Positions 52,612-60,949 of a stretch of 64,000 nucleotides of DNA are shown here, one piece after another; positions within the stretch are counted from its first letter, which is position 1; each line of letters begins with the position of its first letter. This stretch comes from Bacteroidia bacterium (lineage in GTDB: Bacteria > Bacteroidota > Bacteroidia > Bacteroidales > GWA2-32-17): positions 159,311 through 223,310 of the forward strand of contig JACREQ010000069.1 in the NCBI GenBank assembly GCA_016218155.1, read 5' to 3'. The notes under the pieces are model-generated. The model ran no database searches. It was not told the DNA's origin and worked only from the letters and a program-made list of their open reading frames with translations. A program made the position numbers and the translations under genes.

Positions 52612-52911
52612 TTATACAAAGTATCGGGTAATAACAACTAAAACTGCCCAGATTAAAGTAGCAAAAATAACTCCCCTCACACTGTAGTATAATTCTTTAT
52701 TTAGAAAAAGATAAAAAATTGCAAGATTTGGAATAGCACATAAACTTAAAATATTTGAAAGCGCAGAAATGCTCCAAACAAATTCTATATATGATTTAAA
52801 ATTATCAACATTGCTTTTAAAGAAAGAAAAAATAAAAATGGTTATAATGGGAATTGCCAATCCCAAGGCTAAACCTAACCATATATTATTGTATTTAGAT
52901 TTTGCTTTCAT
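52612..52911 (-). CDS. Small membrane protein between surE and lpxB
   Basis: 99 residues. Three hydrophobic segments (about 12-30, 43-67 and 77-96) give three membrane spans and no recognisable motif. It overlaps the end of surE by 17 bp and precedes lpxB by 9 bp, so it is read in the same operon. The gene order surE, small membrane protein, lpxB recurs in Bacteroidota as far as I recall. A role in lipid A supply would fit the location but is inference. Confidence 0.8.
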   Translation of the reverse strand: MKAKSKYNNIWLGLALGLAIPIITIFIFSFFKSNVDNFKSYIEFVWSISALSNILSLCAIPNLAIFYLFLNKELYYSVRGVIFATLIWAVLVVITRYFV

Positions 52912-53680
52912 AAGTCCAATCGCGCAATTTTTTTATGCCTTCATAAGAAGTTAAATCAACATGAATAGGAACAATTGCAATATATTTATTTGCTAATGCC
53001 CATTCGTCAGTATCTTTTGCATCTGGTTCAAAATTATGAAAATCGCCTGTAAGCCAAAAATATTCGCCTTTATGTGGATCAATTCGTCTTTCATATTCTT
53101 CTTTCCAAACACCACGGGTCTGGCGACAAACTCTAACCCCTTTAACTTTATCGAGCGGAATTACCGGGAAATTTACATTTAAACATGTTCCAACCGGTAA
53201 ATCGTTTTCCATTACATTTTGAAATATTGAAGCTACATAAGCCTTTGCAATACTAAAATCGGCATTTTCAGAATGATCTAATACAGAAAATCCAATAGAC
53301 GGAATACCATTTAAACAACCTTCAATTGCAGCACCCATAGTACCTGAATAAATAACAGATATTGATGCATTACTTCCATGATTAATTCCTGAAACCAAAA
53401 AATCTGGTTTATGAAGTAATAACTGATTTATAGCAAGTTTTACTGAATCTACAGGTGTGCCAGAGCAGCTATAAATGGTAACGCCTTCATCTTCAGAAAC
53501 TTTTTTTACTCTTACCGGCATATTTAAAGTAATTGCATGAGATTTACCAGATTCACCTTTTTCAGGAGCAACAACTACCAAATCACCAAAAGGTTTTATA
53601 ATATCAATGAGTACTTGCAATCCTTTTGCATTTACGCCATCATCATTCGATAAAAGTATTAAAGGTCTTTTCTTCTTCAC
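52895..53680 (-). CDS. surE: 5'/3'-nucleotidase SurE
   Basis: 261 residues. The start LILLSNDDGVNAKGL carries the metal-binding DD, and further SurE blocks are VVVAPEKGESGKSHAIT, CSGTPVDSVKLAI, LVSGINHGSNASISVIYSGTMGAAIEG and LNVNFP. The enzyme dephosphorylates nucleoside monophosphates in stationary phase in other bacteria. The start is a GTG at 53680 (MKKKRPLILLSNDDG); no other start codon is better placed. It leads the minus-strand operon with the small membrane protein, lpxB and the SpoIID-like gene. Confidence 0.95.
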   Translation of the reverse strand: MKKKRPLILLSNDDGVNAKGLQVLIDIIKPFGDLVVVAPEKGESGKSHAITLNMPVRVKKVSEDEGVTIYSCSGTPVDSVKLAINQLLLHKPDFLVSGINHGSNASISVIYSGTMGAAIEGCLNGIPSIGFSVLDHSENADFSIAKAYVASIFQNVMENDLPVGTCLNVNFPVIPLDKVKGVRVCRQTRGVWKEEYERRIDPHKGEYFWLTGDFHNFEPDAKDTDEWALANKYIAIVPIHVDLTSYEGIKKLRDWTYESKI

Positions 53681-53730
53681 AATATTCTTCTTTAAAAATT
53701 CTTGTAAAGATAGTAAATGAAAATGAAATT

Positions 53731-56091
53731 CTAAATACTCATAACATATTGTAAAGAAATGGCTCTTGGTGGCCTTAAATCACCAGGTCTTCCCATATAT
53801 TCTTTATTAAAAAGATTTTTAATAACGAATGATATTTTTGAATGTTCATTAAGAGTATATGATATTCTAAAATCAAAAACTATATTTCCTTTGTTATGTT
53901 TTTGTCTGTATTCGTATAAACCTGGTAATAATTCAATTCCAACTCCAGGACCATCACCCATTAAGTCTTCAAAAGCCTTATCGATATTTAACATTTTACT
54001 TGTATAAATAACACTTATACCTGTTGCAATTTTTTTATAATTTATTTCTAAATCTGCCTTTGCAGTATGATAATTTCTATACTTTAAAACATTTGACTTT
54101 GTTGATTTTGTAGAGTCATTAACTTCAACATTCATATCAATCGGATTAGTATATGTATATCCGGCAAGTAACGTAGTTGGAAGTCCAAAAAGTTTACCCT
54201 GACCAGTAAAAGTTATATCAACTCCATTTATTCTTGAATTTCCAACATTTATTGACTGAAAACCAAGGCATTTTAATCCATTAGCTCCAATCACAACCAA
54301 ATCTGCTGAATCTTTAACATCAAGTGCTTCATAAGTCTCAGGATTATAAAAACCAAATGTATATTCCATCATTTCATGATATTCTGTCCAGAATCCTGCA
54401 ATATCCAAATAACCATTCCAGTTGCTTATTTTAACACCTTGCTTTAAACCTATCTCAGCACTCCAACCTGTTTCAGGTTTTATTTTGGGGTTTGGAAAAA
54501 TATTTAATAAACTAACACTAGTACTTGTATATTTTTCAGCAATAGTCGGAAAACGATAACCCTGACCAAATGATGATCTTAAGAACGTATGTTCACTCAA
54601 CTGATAACTTGCGCCTAATCTGAATACAGGCTGGATTGGAATATCCTTAATTGTATCAGCTCCAATAACAGTTTGTGTTTCATCTTTATCTATTCTGAAA
54701 TACTCAGCACGAATACCTCCTGAAATATTTAGTAAGCCAAATTTCTTATCAAATTGAGAATAAATAGATGCATTAGTTGAATTATGAGAACCAAAAAGCC
54801 TTGCAACAATATCTGCATATGTACCAAGAGCTCCTATAGTCCAGTTTAAATTTCCTTTTAATTGTCTTTGAAATTGATATTCGAGATAAAACATATCTGC
54901 CTGACTGTTTTTTTCGGGCTCTGCAGGAATTTCATTTTTTGTTCTGAAATACCGACCTCTTACACTATGTTTATATCCTTTTTTATTAAAGTATGTTATA
55001 AAAGGATCTAAATTTACTCTTGAACCAATACTTCTAGATGCTGTAGCTTTATCTTGTCTATATGCACCAGAATCAGCATTTAGCCATAAAAAGAATTCTG
55101 TTTTATCCATATTCATATAGTTCCCATTCAAACCATAGCTTAATCCTTCAACTTTTGCATCACGATATCTTAAATTAAAATTTCCTCTCACACGTTCTTC
55201 AGTTTCAAATTCTCTAAAACCATCATCACTATATGCATTTCCACCTAATACTAAATCTAAGTTTTTAATTTTTTCTGAATGTAAAAAGCTTGCACCCTGA
55301 AATAATGGCTGGCTATTACCCCACCAAATAAGTTCTTTACGTTCAGGATTCATATACATACCATTAAAAATTGTAACTTTTGTTTGCGGTTCGTCTTTTG
55401 GGTAAGCAGTACGCATATTTATTACACCGTTTAATGCAGACGAACCAAATAAAGCAGATGATGCACCTTTAATAATCTCTATCTGTGAAATATTTTCAAT
55501 AGGAATAAAATTCCATTTTACATCACCAATATCAGCCGACAAAATTGGCAAGTCATCAACAAGCATCATAACCCTGCTTCCTGCACCATAACTATAACCA
55601 CTACCTCCTCTTATACTAGGCTGATCGTCCATAACATCTACACCTGGAACCTGATTTACAGCAATATCGGCACTAACCATATTATTATTCTCTATCATTG
55701 AAGGTTTTATAACCTCCATTGAAACTGTAACTTCTGATATTTTTTGCTCAAACTTTCCTGCACTAACTACTATTTCACTTATCATTTCAACTTCTTCAGA
55801 CATAGAAACATTCAACGAAACAATTTCATCTGATTTAATTTCTATTGAACGTAATTCATTTTTATATCCGATAAAATTAAAAGAAGCCTGATGTTTACCA
55901 GGTGTTACTTTAATAATGTAATAACCATTTGCATCAGAAGTACCTCCTGATTTATCTTCTAGAATAATATTTACACCGGGTAATGACTCTTTGGTTTTTG
56001 AATCAATAATTCTCCCCTTTAAAGTAGCTGTCTGAGCATTAGAGACTTGCCAAAATACAATAGCAATTAATACGAAAAAAAATAATTTCAT
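53731..56091 (-). CDS. TonB-dependent outer-membrane receptor with CarboxypepD-like N terminus
   Basis: 786 residues. Signal peptide 1-19 (ends SNAQ); then a carboxypeptidase-D regulatory-like domain (about 22-100, LKGRIIDSKTKESLPGVNIILEDKSGGTSDANGYY), a plug (about 120-235, QVPGVDVMDDQPSIRGGSGYSYGAGSRVMMLVDD and IEIIKGASSALFGSSALNGVIN), and the 22-strand barrel ending ISLQYVMSI with a terminal isoleucine rather than phenylalanine. No SusD-like gene follows, so it is not a polysaccharide locus pair; its ligand (iron complex, vitamin or oligomer) is unknown. Own -7 box. Confidence 0.92.
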   Translation of the reverse strand: MKLFFFVLIAIVFWQVSNAQTATLKGRIIDSKTKESLPGVNIILEDKSGGTSDANGYYIIKVTPGKHQASFNFIGYKNELRSIEIKSDEIVSLNVSMSEEVEMISEIVVSAGKFEQKISEVTVSMEVIKPSMIENNNMVSADIAVNQVPGVDVMDDQPSIRGGSGYSYGAGSRVMMLVDDLPILSADIGDVKWNFIPIENISQIEIIKGASSALFGSSALNGVINMRTAYPKDEPQTKVTIFNGMYMNPERKELIWWGNSQPLFQGASFLHSEKIKNLDLVLGGNAYSDDGFREFETEERVRGNFNLRYRDAKVEGLSYGLNGNYMNMDKTEFFLWLNADSGAYRQDKATASRSIGSRVNLDPFITYFNKKGYKHSVRGRYFRTKNEIPAEPEKNSQADMFYLEYQFQRQLKGNLNWTIGALGTYADIVARLFGSHNSTNASIYSQFDKKFGLLNISGGIRAEYFRIDKDETQTVIGADTIKDIPIQPVFRLGASYQLSEHTFLRSSFGQGYRFPTIAEKYTSTSVSLLNIFPNPKIKPETGWSAEIGLKQGVKISNWNGYLDIAGFWTEYHEMMEYTFGFYNPETYEALDVKDSADLVVIGANGLKCLGFQSINVGNSRINGVDITFTGQGKLFGLPTTLLAGYTYTNPIDMNVEVNDSTKSTKSNVLKYRNYHTAKADLEINYKKIATGISVIYTSKMLNIDKAFEDLMGDGPGVGIELLPGLYEYRQKHNKGNIVFDFRISYTLNEHSKISFVIKNLFNKEYMGRPGDLRPPRAISLQYVMSI

Positions 56092-56111
56092 ACAATTTGG
56101 TTTAGTTGCGG

Positions 56112-56119
56112 CAAAAATA
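56112..56119 (-). promoter_or_regulatory. -7 box of the TonB receptor
   Basis: TATTTTTG on the minus strand is an exact TAnnTTTG match giving a leader of about 16 nt. Confidence 0.5.
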
Positions 56120-56284
56120 CGGTATTTTTTTTAAGCCCTTTAAAAGCTTTTTTTAATATGATAATTAAAAAAATCAACAATTTTATAGAAAATTCTTAGG
56201 ATAAAATAGTTAGATATCTAATAAATTATTTATTTGAATATGACTTTTTTTACTAAACACTTATTAAAATATGTAAAAAATGCT

Positions 56285-56292
56285 TAATTTTG
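56285..56292 (+). promoter_or_regulatory. rpsA -7 box
   Basis: TAATTTTG is an exact TAnnTTTG match about 62 bases before the rpsA ATG, leaving a leader of about 57 nt, long for this genome. Confidence 0.5.
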
Positions 56293-56353
56293 CAGTCCCT
56301 AATTAGGGTCTATAAATAATGTCTAATTTATTAACTAACTTAATTTTAATTAA

Positions 56354-58291
56354 ATGGCAAAAAGAAATCCAGGCCTTTTGGCTGACGAAAACGAAGAAGC
56401 TGTAAAAATTCTTAATCTTGACGAAAACGATTTAGATCTTGAAAATGATGACGTAATTGTTGACGAAATAGAAGAAGATGAGCCTATTAAGCTCGAAAAA
56501 AAGCACGATGATTTATCAAATTTCAATTGGAATGCAACAGGTAAAAAGGATGATACCTATTCTGTTGAAGAACGTGCAAAATTAGAAGACTTATACTCAA
56601 ACACACTTTCAACAATTTCTGAAAATGAAGTAATTGAAGGTACAGTTGTAGCAATGAACAAACGCGAAGTTGTTGTTAACATTGGATACAAATCTGAAGG
56701 TGTTATTAGCTTAAACGAATTCCGTTATAATCCTGATTTAAAACCAGGCGAAAAAGTTGAAGTATTAGTCGAAACTCAAGAAGATACAAACGGACAATTA
56801 TTACTTTCACATAAAAAAGCCCGTTCAGTAAAATCATGGGATAGAGTTAACAAAGCTCTTGAAGATGCTGAAATTATTAAAGGGTTTATTAAATGTCGTA
56901 CAAAAGGCGGTATGATTGTAGATGTTTTTGGAATTGAAGCATTCTTACCAGGTTCACAAATCGACGTTAAACCAATTCGTGATTACGATGTATTCGTTGG
57001 TAAAACAATGGAATTCAGAGTAGTAAAAATCAATCAGGAATTTAAAAATGTTGTAGTATCTCATAAAGCTTTAATTGAAGCTGAATTAGAACAACAGAAA
57101 AAAGATATTATCTCTAAACTAGAAAAAGGTCAGGTACTTGAAGGTACAGTTAAAAACATTACATCATATGGTGTATTTATCGATCTTGGTGGAGTTGACG
57201 GATTAATTCATATTACTGACCTAAGCTGGGGACGTATTTCTCACCCAGAAGAAATTGTACAATTAGATTCAAAAATCAATGTTGTTATTCTTGATTTTGA
57301 TGACGAGAAAAAACGCATTGCTTTAGGTTTAAAACAACTTACTCCTCATCCATGGGAATCTTTAGATGCTAACTTAAAAATTGGCGATAAAGTAACCGGT
57401 AAAGTAGTAGTAATGGCTGATTATGGTGCTTTTGTTGAAATAGCTACTGGCGTTGAAGGTTTAATTCACGTATCAGAAATGTCATGGTCACAACATTTAA
57501 GATCTGCACAAGATTTCTTAAAAGTTGGTGATGATGTAGAAGCTACAATATTAACACTTGATCGCGAAGAGCGCAAAATGTCACTTGGAATTAAGCAATT
57601 AAAAGCTGATCCATGGGCTGACATCGAATCAAGATATGCAGTTAAGAGCAAACATACTGCTACAGTTCGTAACTTCACAAACTTTGGTGTTTTTGTTGAA
57701 TTAGAAGAAGGTATTGATGGACTTATCCATATTTCAGATTTATCATGGACTAAGAAAATTAAACACCCAGCAGAATTCTGTTCAATTGGTGACACTATTG
57801 AAATAACTGTATTAGAAATTGATAAAGAAAACCGTAGATTAAGTTTAGGTCATAAACAACTTGAAGAAAATCCATGGGAAGTATTTGAAACAATTTTCAC
57901 TTCAGAATCAGTTCACGAAGGAACAATTATTTCAATAAATGATAAAGGTGCTACAATAGCTTTACCATACGGTGTTGAGGGTTTTGCAACTCCAAAACAT
58001 TTAGTGAAAGCTGACGGTACAATGGCAGTAGTTGAAGAAAAACTCGAGTTTAAAGTAATTGACTTTTCAAAAGAAGCAAAAAAGATTATTTTATCTCATA
58101 CAAGAGTATATGAAGACAACGAAAAAGCAGAAGTTGTAGCTAAAAAGAAAACTAAAAAAGCTCCAAAAGCTGAAGCAGCTCCTAAAGTAGAAAAGACTAC
58201 ACTTGGCGACGTTACTGGTTTAGCAGCGTTAAAAGACCAAATGGAAATTTCTGAAAAGGATGCAAAAAATAAAGAAAAAAATAATGAATAA
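56354..58291 (+). CDS. rpsA: 30S ribosomal protein S1
   Basis: 645 residues. An acidic N-terminal extension (about 15-80) of the kind found in Bacteroidota S1 is followed by six S1 OB-fold repeats (starting about 91, 170, 254, 341, 427 and 512); the third to fifth carry the canonical GVFVELEEGIDGLIHISDLSW type sequence. The tail after about 585 is Lys/Ala/Glu-rich. S1 unfolds mRNA on the 30S subunit. Bacteroidota have few Shine-Dalgarno sites, so S1 is likely important for initiation here. The STAS gene starts 42 bp later. Confidence 0.95.
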   Translation: MAKRNPGLLADENEEAVKILNLDENDLDLENDDVIVDEIEEDEPIKLEKKHDDLSNFNWNATGKKDDTYSVEERAKLEDLYSNTLSTISENEVIEGTVVAMNKREVVVNIGYKSEGVISLNEFRYNPDLKPGEKVEVLVETQEDTNGQLLLSHKKARSVKSWDRVNKALEDAEIIKGFIKCRTKGGMIVDVFGIEAFLPGSQIDVKPIRDYDVFVGKTMEFRVVKINQEFKNVVVSHKALIEAELEQQKKDIISKLEKGQVLEGTVKNITSYGVFIDLGGVDGLIHITDLSWGRISHPEEIVQLDSKINVVILDFDDEKKRIALGLKQLTPHPWESLDANLKIGDKVTGKVVVMADYGAFVEIATGVEGLIHVSEMSWSQHLRSAQDFLKVGDDVEATILTLDREERKMSLGIKQLKADPWADIESRYAVKSKHTATVRNFTNFGVFVELEEGIDGLIHISDLSWTKKIKHPAEFCSIGDTIEITVLEIDKENRRLSLGHKQLEENPWEVFETIFTSESVHEGTIISINDKGATIALPYGVEGFATPKHLVKADGTMAVVEEKLEFKVIDFSKEAKKIILSHTRVYEDNEKAEVVAKKKTKKAPKAEAAPKVEKTTLGDVTGLAALKDQMEISEKDAKNKEKNNE

Positions 58292-58333
58292 TAATTCCCT
58301 GTATATTTTAAAAAATATTATTATTTTTATACG

Positions 58334-58675
58334 ATGGAATTTAGCATAGAAAAGAAAGACAATTATACCTTAGTTAAGGTAATGGTTGAGAAGCTGGATA
58401 CACATATTGCTCCCGCTCTTAAATCAGAATTAGTTTTGGTTTCAGGCAATGGTGAGAAAAATATTATCCTCGATCTTAGCAACTGTCGTTATTGCGACTC
58501 AAGTGGATTAAGTGCAATTCTTGTTGCGAACAGACTTTGCAAAAATGCGAATGGAACTTTCGTTCTTACAGGTTTACAACCTGCTGTAGAAAGATTAATA
58601 ACCATTTCGCAATTAGATACTGTTCTAAACATTTCTTATACACTTGATAAAGCAGTTGACTTAGTTGGCAAGTAA
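58334..58675 (+). CDS. STAS-domain anti-sigma factor antagonist
   Basis: 113 residues, single STAS domain of the SpoIIAA/RsbV type. The conserved KNIILDLSNCRYCDSSGLSAIL holds the Ser pair in DSSG, one of which is phosphorylated by the cognate anti-sigma kinase in other systems. No kinase, phosphatase or sigma gene is adjacent, so its partner is elsewhere. The order STAS gene then rnz, 18 bp apart, is common in this phylum and the two are likely co-transcribed. Confidence 0.9.
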   Translation: MEFSIEKKDNYTLVKVMVEKLDTHIAPALKSELVLVSGNGEKNIILDLSNCRYCDSSGLSAILVANRLCKNANGTFVLTGLQPAVERLITISQLDTVLNISYTLDKAVDLVGK

Positions 58676-58693
58676 GGATTTAGTGTAAATCTA

Positions 58694-59599
58694 GTGGCAA
58701 TTACTTTAACGATACTGGGCAGTAGCTCGGCTCTGCCTACGTCGGATAGATATACCAGTGCTCATGTACTTAATGTACATGAGCATTTGTTTTTAATTGA
58801 CTGTGGTGAAGGCACTCAGATGAGATTCCGACAATTAAAATTACATTTTAATAAACTTGATAGAATTTTTATCAGCCACCTACACGGCGATCATTTTTTT
58901 GGAATTTTTGGTCTCCTCTCCACCCTTCAACTTTTGGGAAGAAAAAATGAATTACACATATATTCCTTTTCAGGTCTTGAAGAATTAATAAAAGGAACTC
59001 AGTTTGGAGAAGAATTTACATTTCCAATAATTTTTCATAATCTTCAGAATAATAAAAAAGAAGTTATATACAGTGATAAAAAAATTGAAGTAACTGCATT
59101 TCCTTTAAATCATAGAATACCTACATGCGGATTTGTATTTCGCGAAAAACCAAAATTATTAAAAATATTAAAAGAAAAAATTCAGGAATTCAACATTCCT
59201 GTCTCTAAAATTAATGATATAAAAAATGGCAATGATTTTGTCACTGAGGAAGGTAAAGTAATACCAAACAAAGAATTAACTTTAAATACAGATAACCCAA
59301 GAACATATGCATATTGTTCCGACACAATTTATTCCCCTGAAATTATACCATATATTAATGGTGTAAATTTACTTTATCACGAAGCTACTTTTTTGGAAAA
59401 TTTATTAGAACGAGCAAACACAACCTTTCATTCAACTGCATCACAAGCTGCAGAAATTGCAAAAGCTGCAAAAGTTGAAAAATTAATTATTGGTCATTAC
59501 TCAGTAAGATATAAAGAGCTTGATGGATTCCTCACCGAATCAAGAGAAGTTTTCCCTGAAACATATTTAGCTAATGACGGGCTTCAATTCGAAGTGTAG
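58694..59599 (+). CDS. rnz: Ribonuclease Z
   Basis: 301 residues, RNase Z short form. It cuts the 3' trailer of tRNA precursors. The MBL metal motif is SHLHGDHFFG, with further ligands in LNHRIPTCGF, YCSDT and HSTASQAAEIA (the H of HxxxxA), and GLLSTLQLLGRK is the substrate-side block. The start is a GTG at 58694 (AITLTILGSSSALPT follows), which the family alignment supports. It is separate from the PhnP-like MBL protein at 46.1-46.9 kb, whose motif order differs. Confidence 0.94.
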   Translation: MAITLTILGSSSALPTSDRYTSAHVLNVHEHLFLIDCGEGTQMRFRQLKLHFNKLDRIFISHLHGDHFFGIFGLLSTLQLLGRKNELHIYSFSGLEELIKGTQFGEEFTFPIIFHNLQNNKKEVIYSDKKIEVTAFPLNHRIPTCGFVFREKPKLLKILKEKIQEFNIPVSKINDIKNGNDFVTEEGKVIPNKELTLNTDNPRTYAYCSDTIYSPEIIPYINGVNLLYHEATFLENLLERANTTFHSTASQAAEIAKAAKVEKLIIGHYSVRYKELDGFLTESREVFPETYLANDGLQFEV

Positions 59600-59651
59600 A
59601 ATTAGATAAAAACATATATCTTAGTTAAAAATAATTTTAAAATTCTAAATC

Positions 59652-60890
59652 ATGAAAAAAATTGTTTTACTGGCAATTACATTTTTTGCAATTGCAAATA
59701 TACAAGCTCAGGATAATAAAGATAAAGCCGTTTTTAAATCATATCAGCCCGGCTACTATCAAAATGTAATTATGAAAGATGTGAGAAATGTTGAGGAAAA
59801 CTCAGCACCTCCTGCCCAAATTAAACGGTTCAAAATTGACTTAAAAGATAAAGAATTACCTAATAAAATTGACTTATATAAAACGCAATGGCATAATGCT
59901 CCAATTTCTCAGGGTAATGCAGGTACATGCTGGTCTTTTTCTACAATCTCATATTTTGAATCAGAAGTTTTTCGCTTAACAAATCAAAAAGTTAAACTAA
60001 GCGAAATTTATATTGCTTATTGGGAATATGTTGAAAAGGCTAAAGAATATGTAAAAACACGTGGAAACTCTGTTTTTGGAGAAGGTAGTGAAGCAAATGC
60101 TGTAACAAGAATGTTTAAATTATATGGAGTTATTCCATATGAATCCTATAACGGTCTTAACAATTGCAGAAAGTACCATACACATGAAAAAATGAAAGCA
60201 GAAATGGATGCTTTTCTTAATTCTGTAAAAGCTTCAAATGCATGGAACGAAGAAGAAGTAATTGCAACTATAAAATCTATAATGAACCATTATATTGGAG
60301 AACCACCAACAGAAGTAACTGTAAACGGAAAAAAATATACTCCGAAACAATATTTATCTGAAGTGGTAAAAATTGTTCCTGATGATTATATTGATATTCT
60401 TTCAATAATGCAGGAACCATTTTATAATAAAGTGCTTTATGATGTTGATGACAACTGGTGGAGAAGTAAAGATTATTATAACGTTCCTCTGGACGAATTT
60501 ATAGCAACATTGCGTAAATGTATAGAAAGTGGCTATTCCGTTGCAATTGGAGGCGATGTTTCTGAATCTGGATTTGATTCTGAAACTCAGTGTGCAGTTG
60601 TTCCATCTTTTGATATTCCTTCTAGCTTTATAAATGATGAAGCAAGACAATTCCGTTTTTCAAATAAAACCACAACTGATGATCATGGAATACATTTAGT
60701 AGGATTTGTTGATTTTAAGGGTCAAAGATGGTATTTAATAAAGGACTCAGGCTCAGGATCACGTAATAATGACCCTAATGCTAAAGAGTTTGGTTATTAC
60801 TTTTTTAGCGAGGACTTTGTAAAATTAAAAATGATGAATTTTACAGTTCATAAAGATGCAGTAAAAGATCTTCTTAAAAAGTTTAAATAA
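59652..60890 (+). CDS. Exported C1-family cysteine peptidase (bleomycin-hydrolase/PepC-like)
   Basis: 412 residues. Signal peptide 1-20 (ends ANIQAQ). The papain-fold site is C93 in ISQGNAGTCWSFSTIS with the oxyanion glutamine Q87, and the catalytic histidine lies in DDHGIHLVGF near the C terminus. At the usual Asn position the sequence is LIKDSGSGS, with Asp where the family has Asn in K-N-S; the same KDSG form is recalled from other Bacteroidota relatives. It is probably an aminopeptidase-like periplasmic enzyme. Ends before a strong terminator. Confidence 0.85.
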   Translation: MKKIVLLAITFFAIANIQAQDNKDKAVFKSYQPGYYQNVIMKDVRNVEENSAPPAQIKRFKIDLKDKELPNKIDLYKTQWHNAPISQGNAGTCWSFSTISYFESEVFRLTNQKVKLSEIYIAYWEYVEKAKEYVKTRGNSVFGEGSEANAVTRMFKLYGVIPYESYNGLNNCRKYHTHEKMKAEMDAFLNSVKASNAWNEEEVIATIKSIMNHYIGEPPTEVTVNGKKYTPKQYLSEVVKIVPDDYIDILSIMQEPFYNKVLYDVDDNWWRSKDYYNVPLDEFIATLRKCIESGYSVAIGGDVSESGFDSETQCAVVPSFDIPSSFINDEARQFRFSNKTTTDDHGIHLVGFVDFKGQRWYLIKDSGSGSRNNDPNAKEFGYYFFSEDFVKLKMMNFTVHKDAVKDLLKKFK

Positions 60891-60898
60891 AAACACAT

Positions 60899-60930
60899 AA
60901 TGCCCGAATCAATTCGGGCATTTTTTTTAA
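60899..60930 (+). terminator. Terminator after the C1 peptidase
   Basis: ATGCCCGAA (60900-60908) pairs with TTCGGGCAT (60913-60921) around a 4-nt loop, followed by a run of T. The strongest terminator in the window. Confidence 0.9.
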
Positions 60931-60949
60931 TTTTATAAAAAAAAATATT

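Noticed and set aside
53759-54007. Plus-strand 82-codon frame within the TonB receptor
   Set aside because: Antisense shadow of the receptor barrel.
57466-57795. Minus-strand 109-codon frame within rpsA
   Set aside because: Antisense to the S1 repeats; no promoter or conserved motif.
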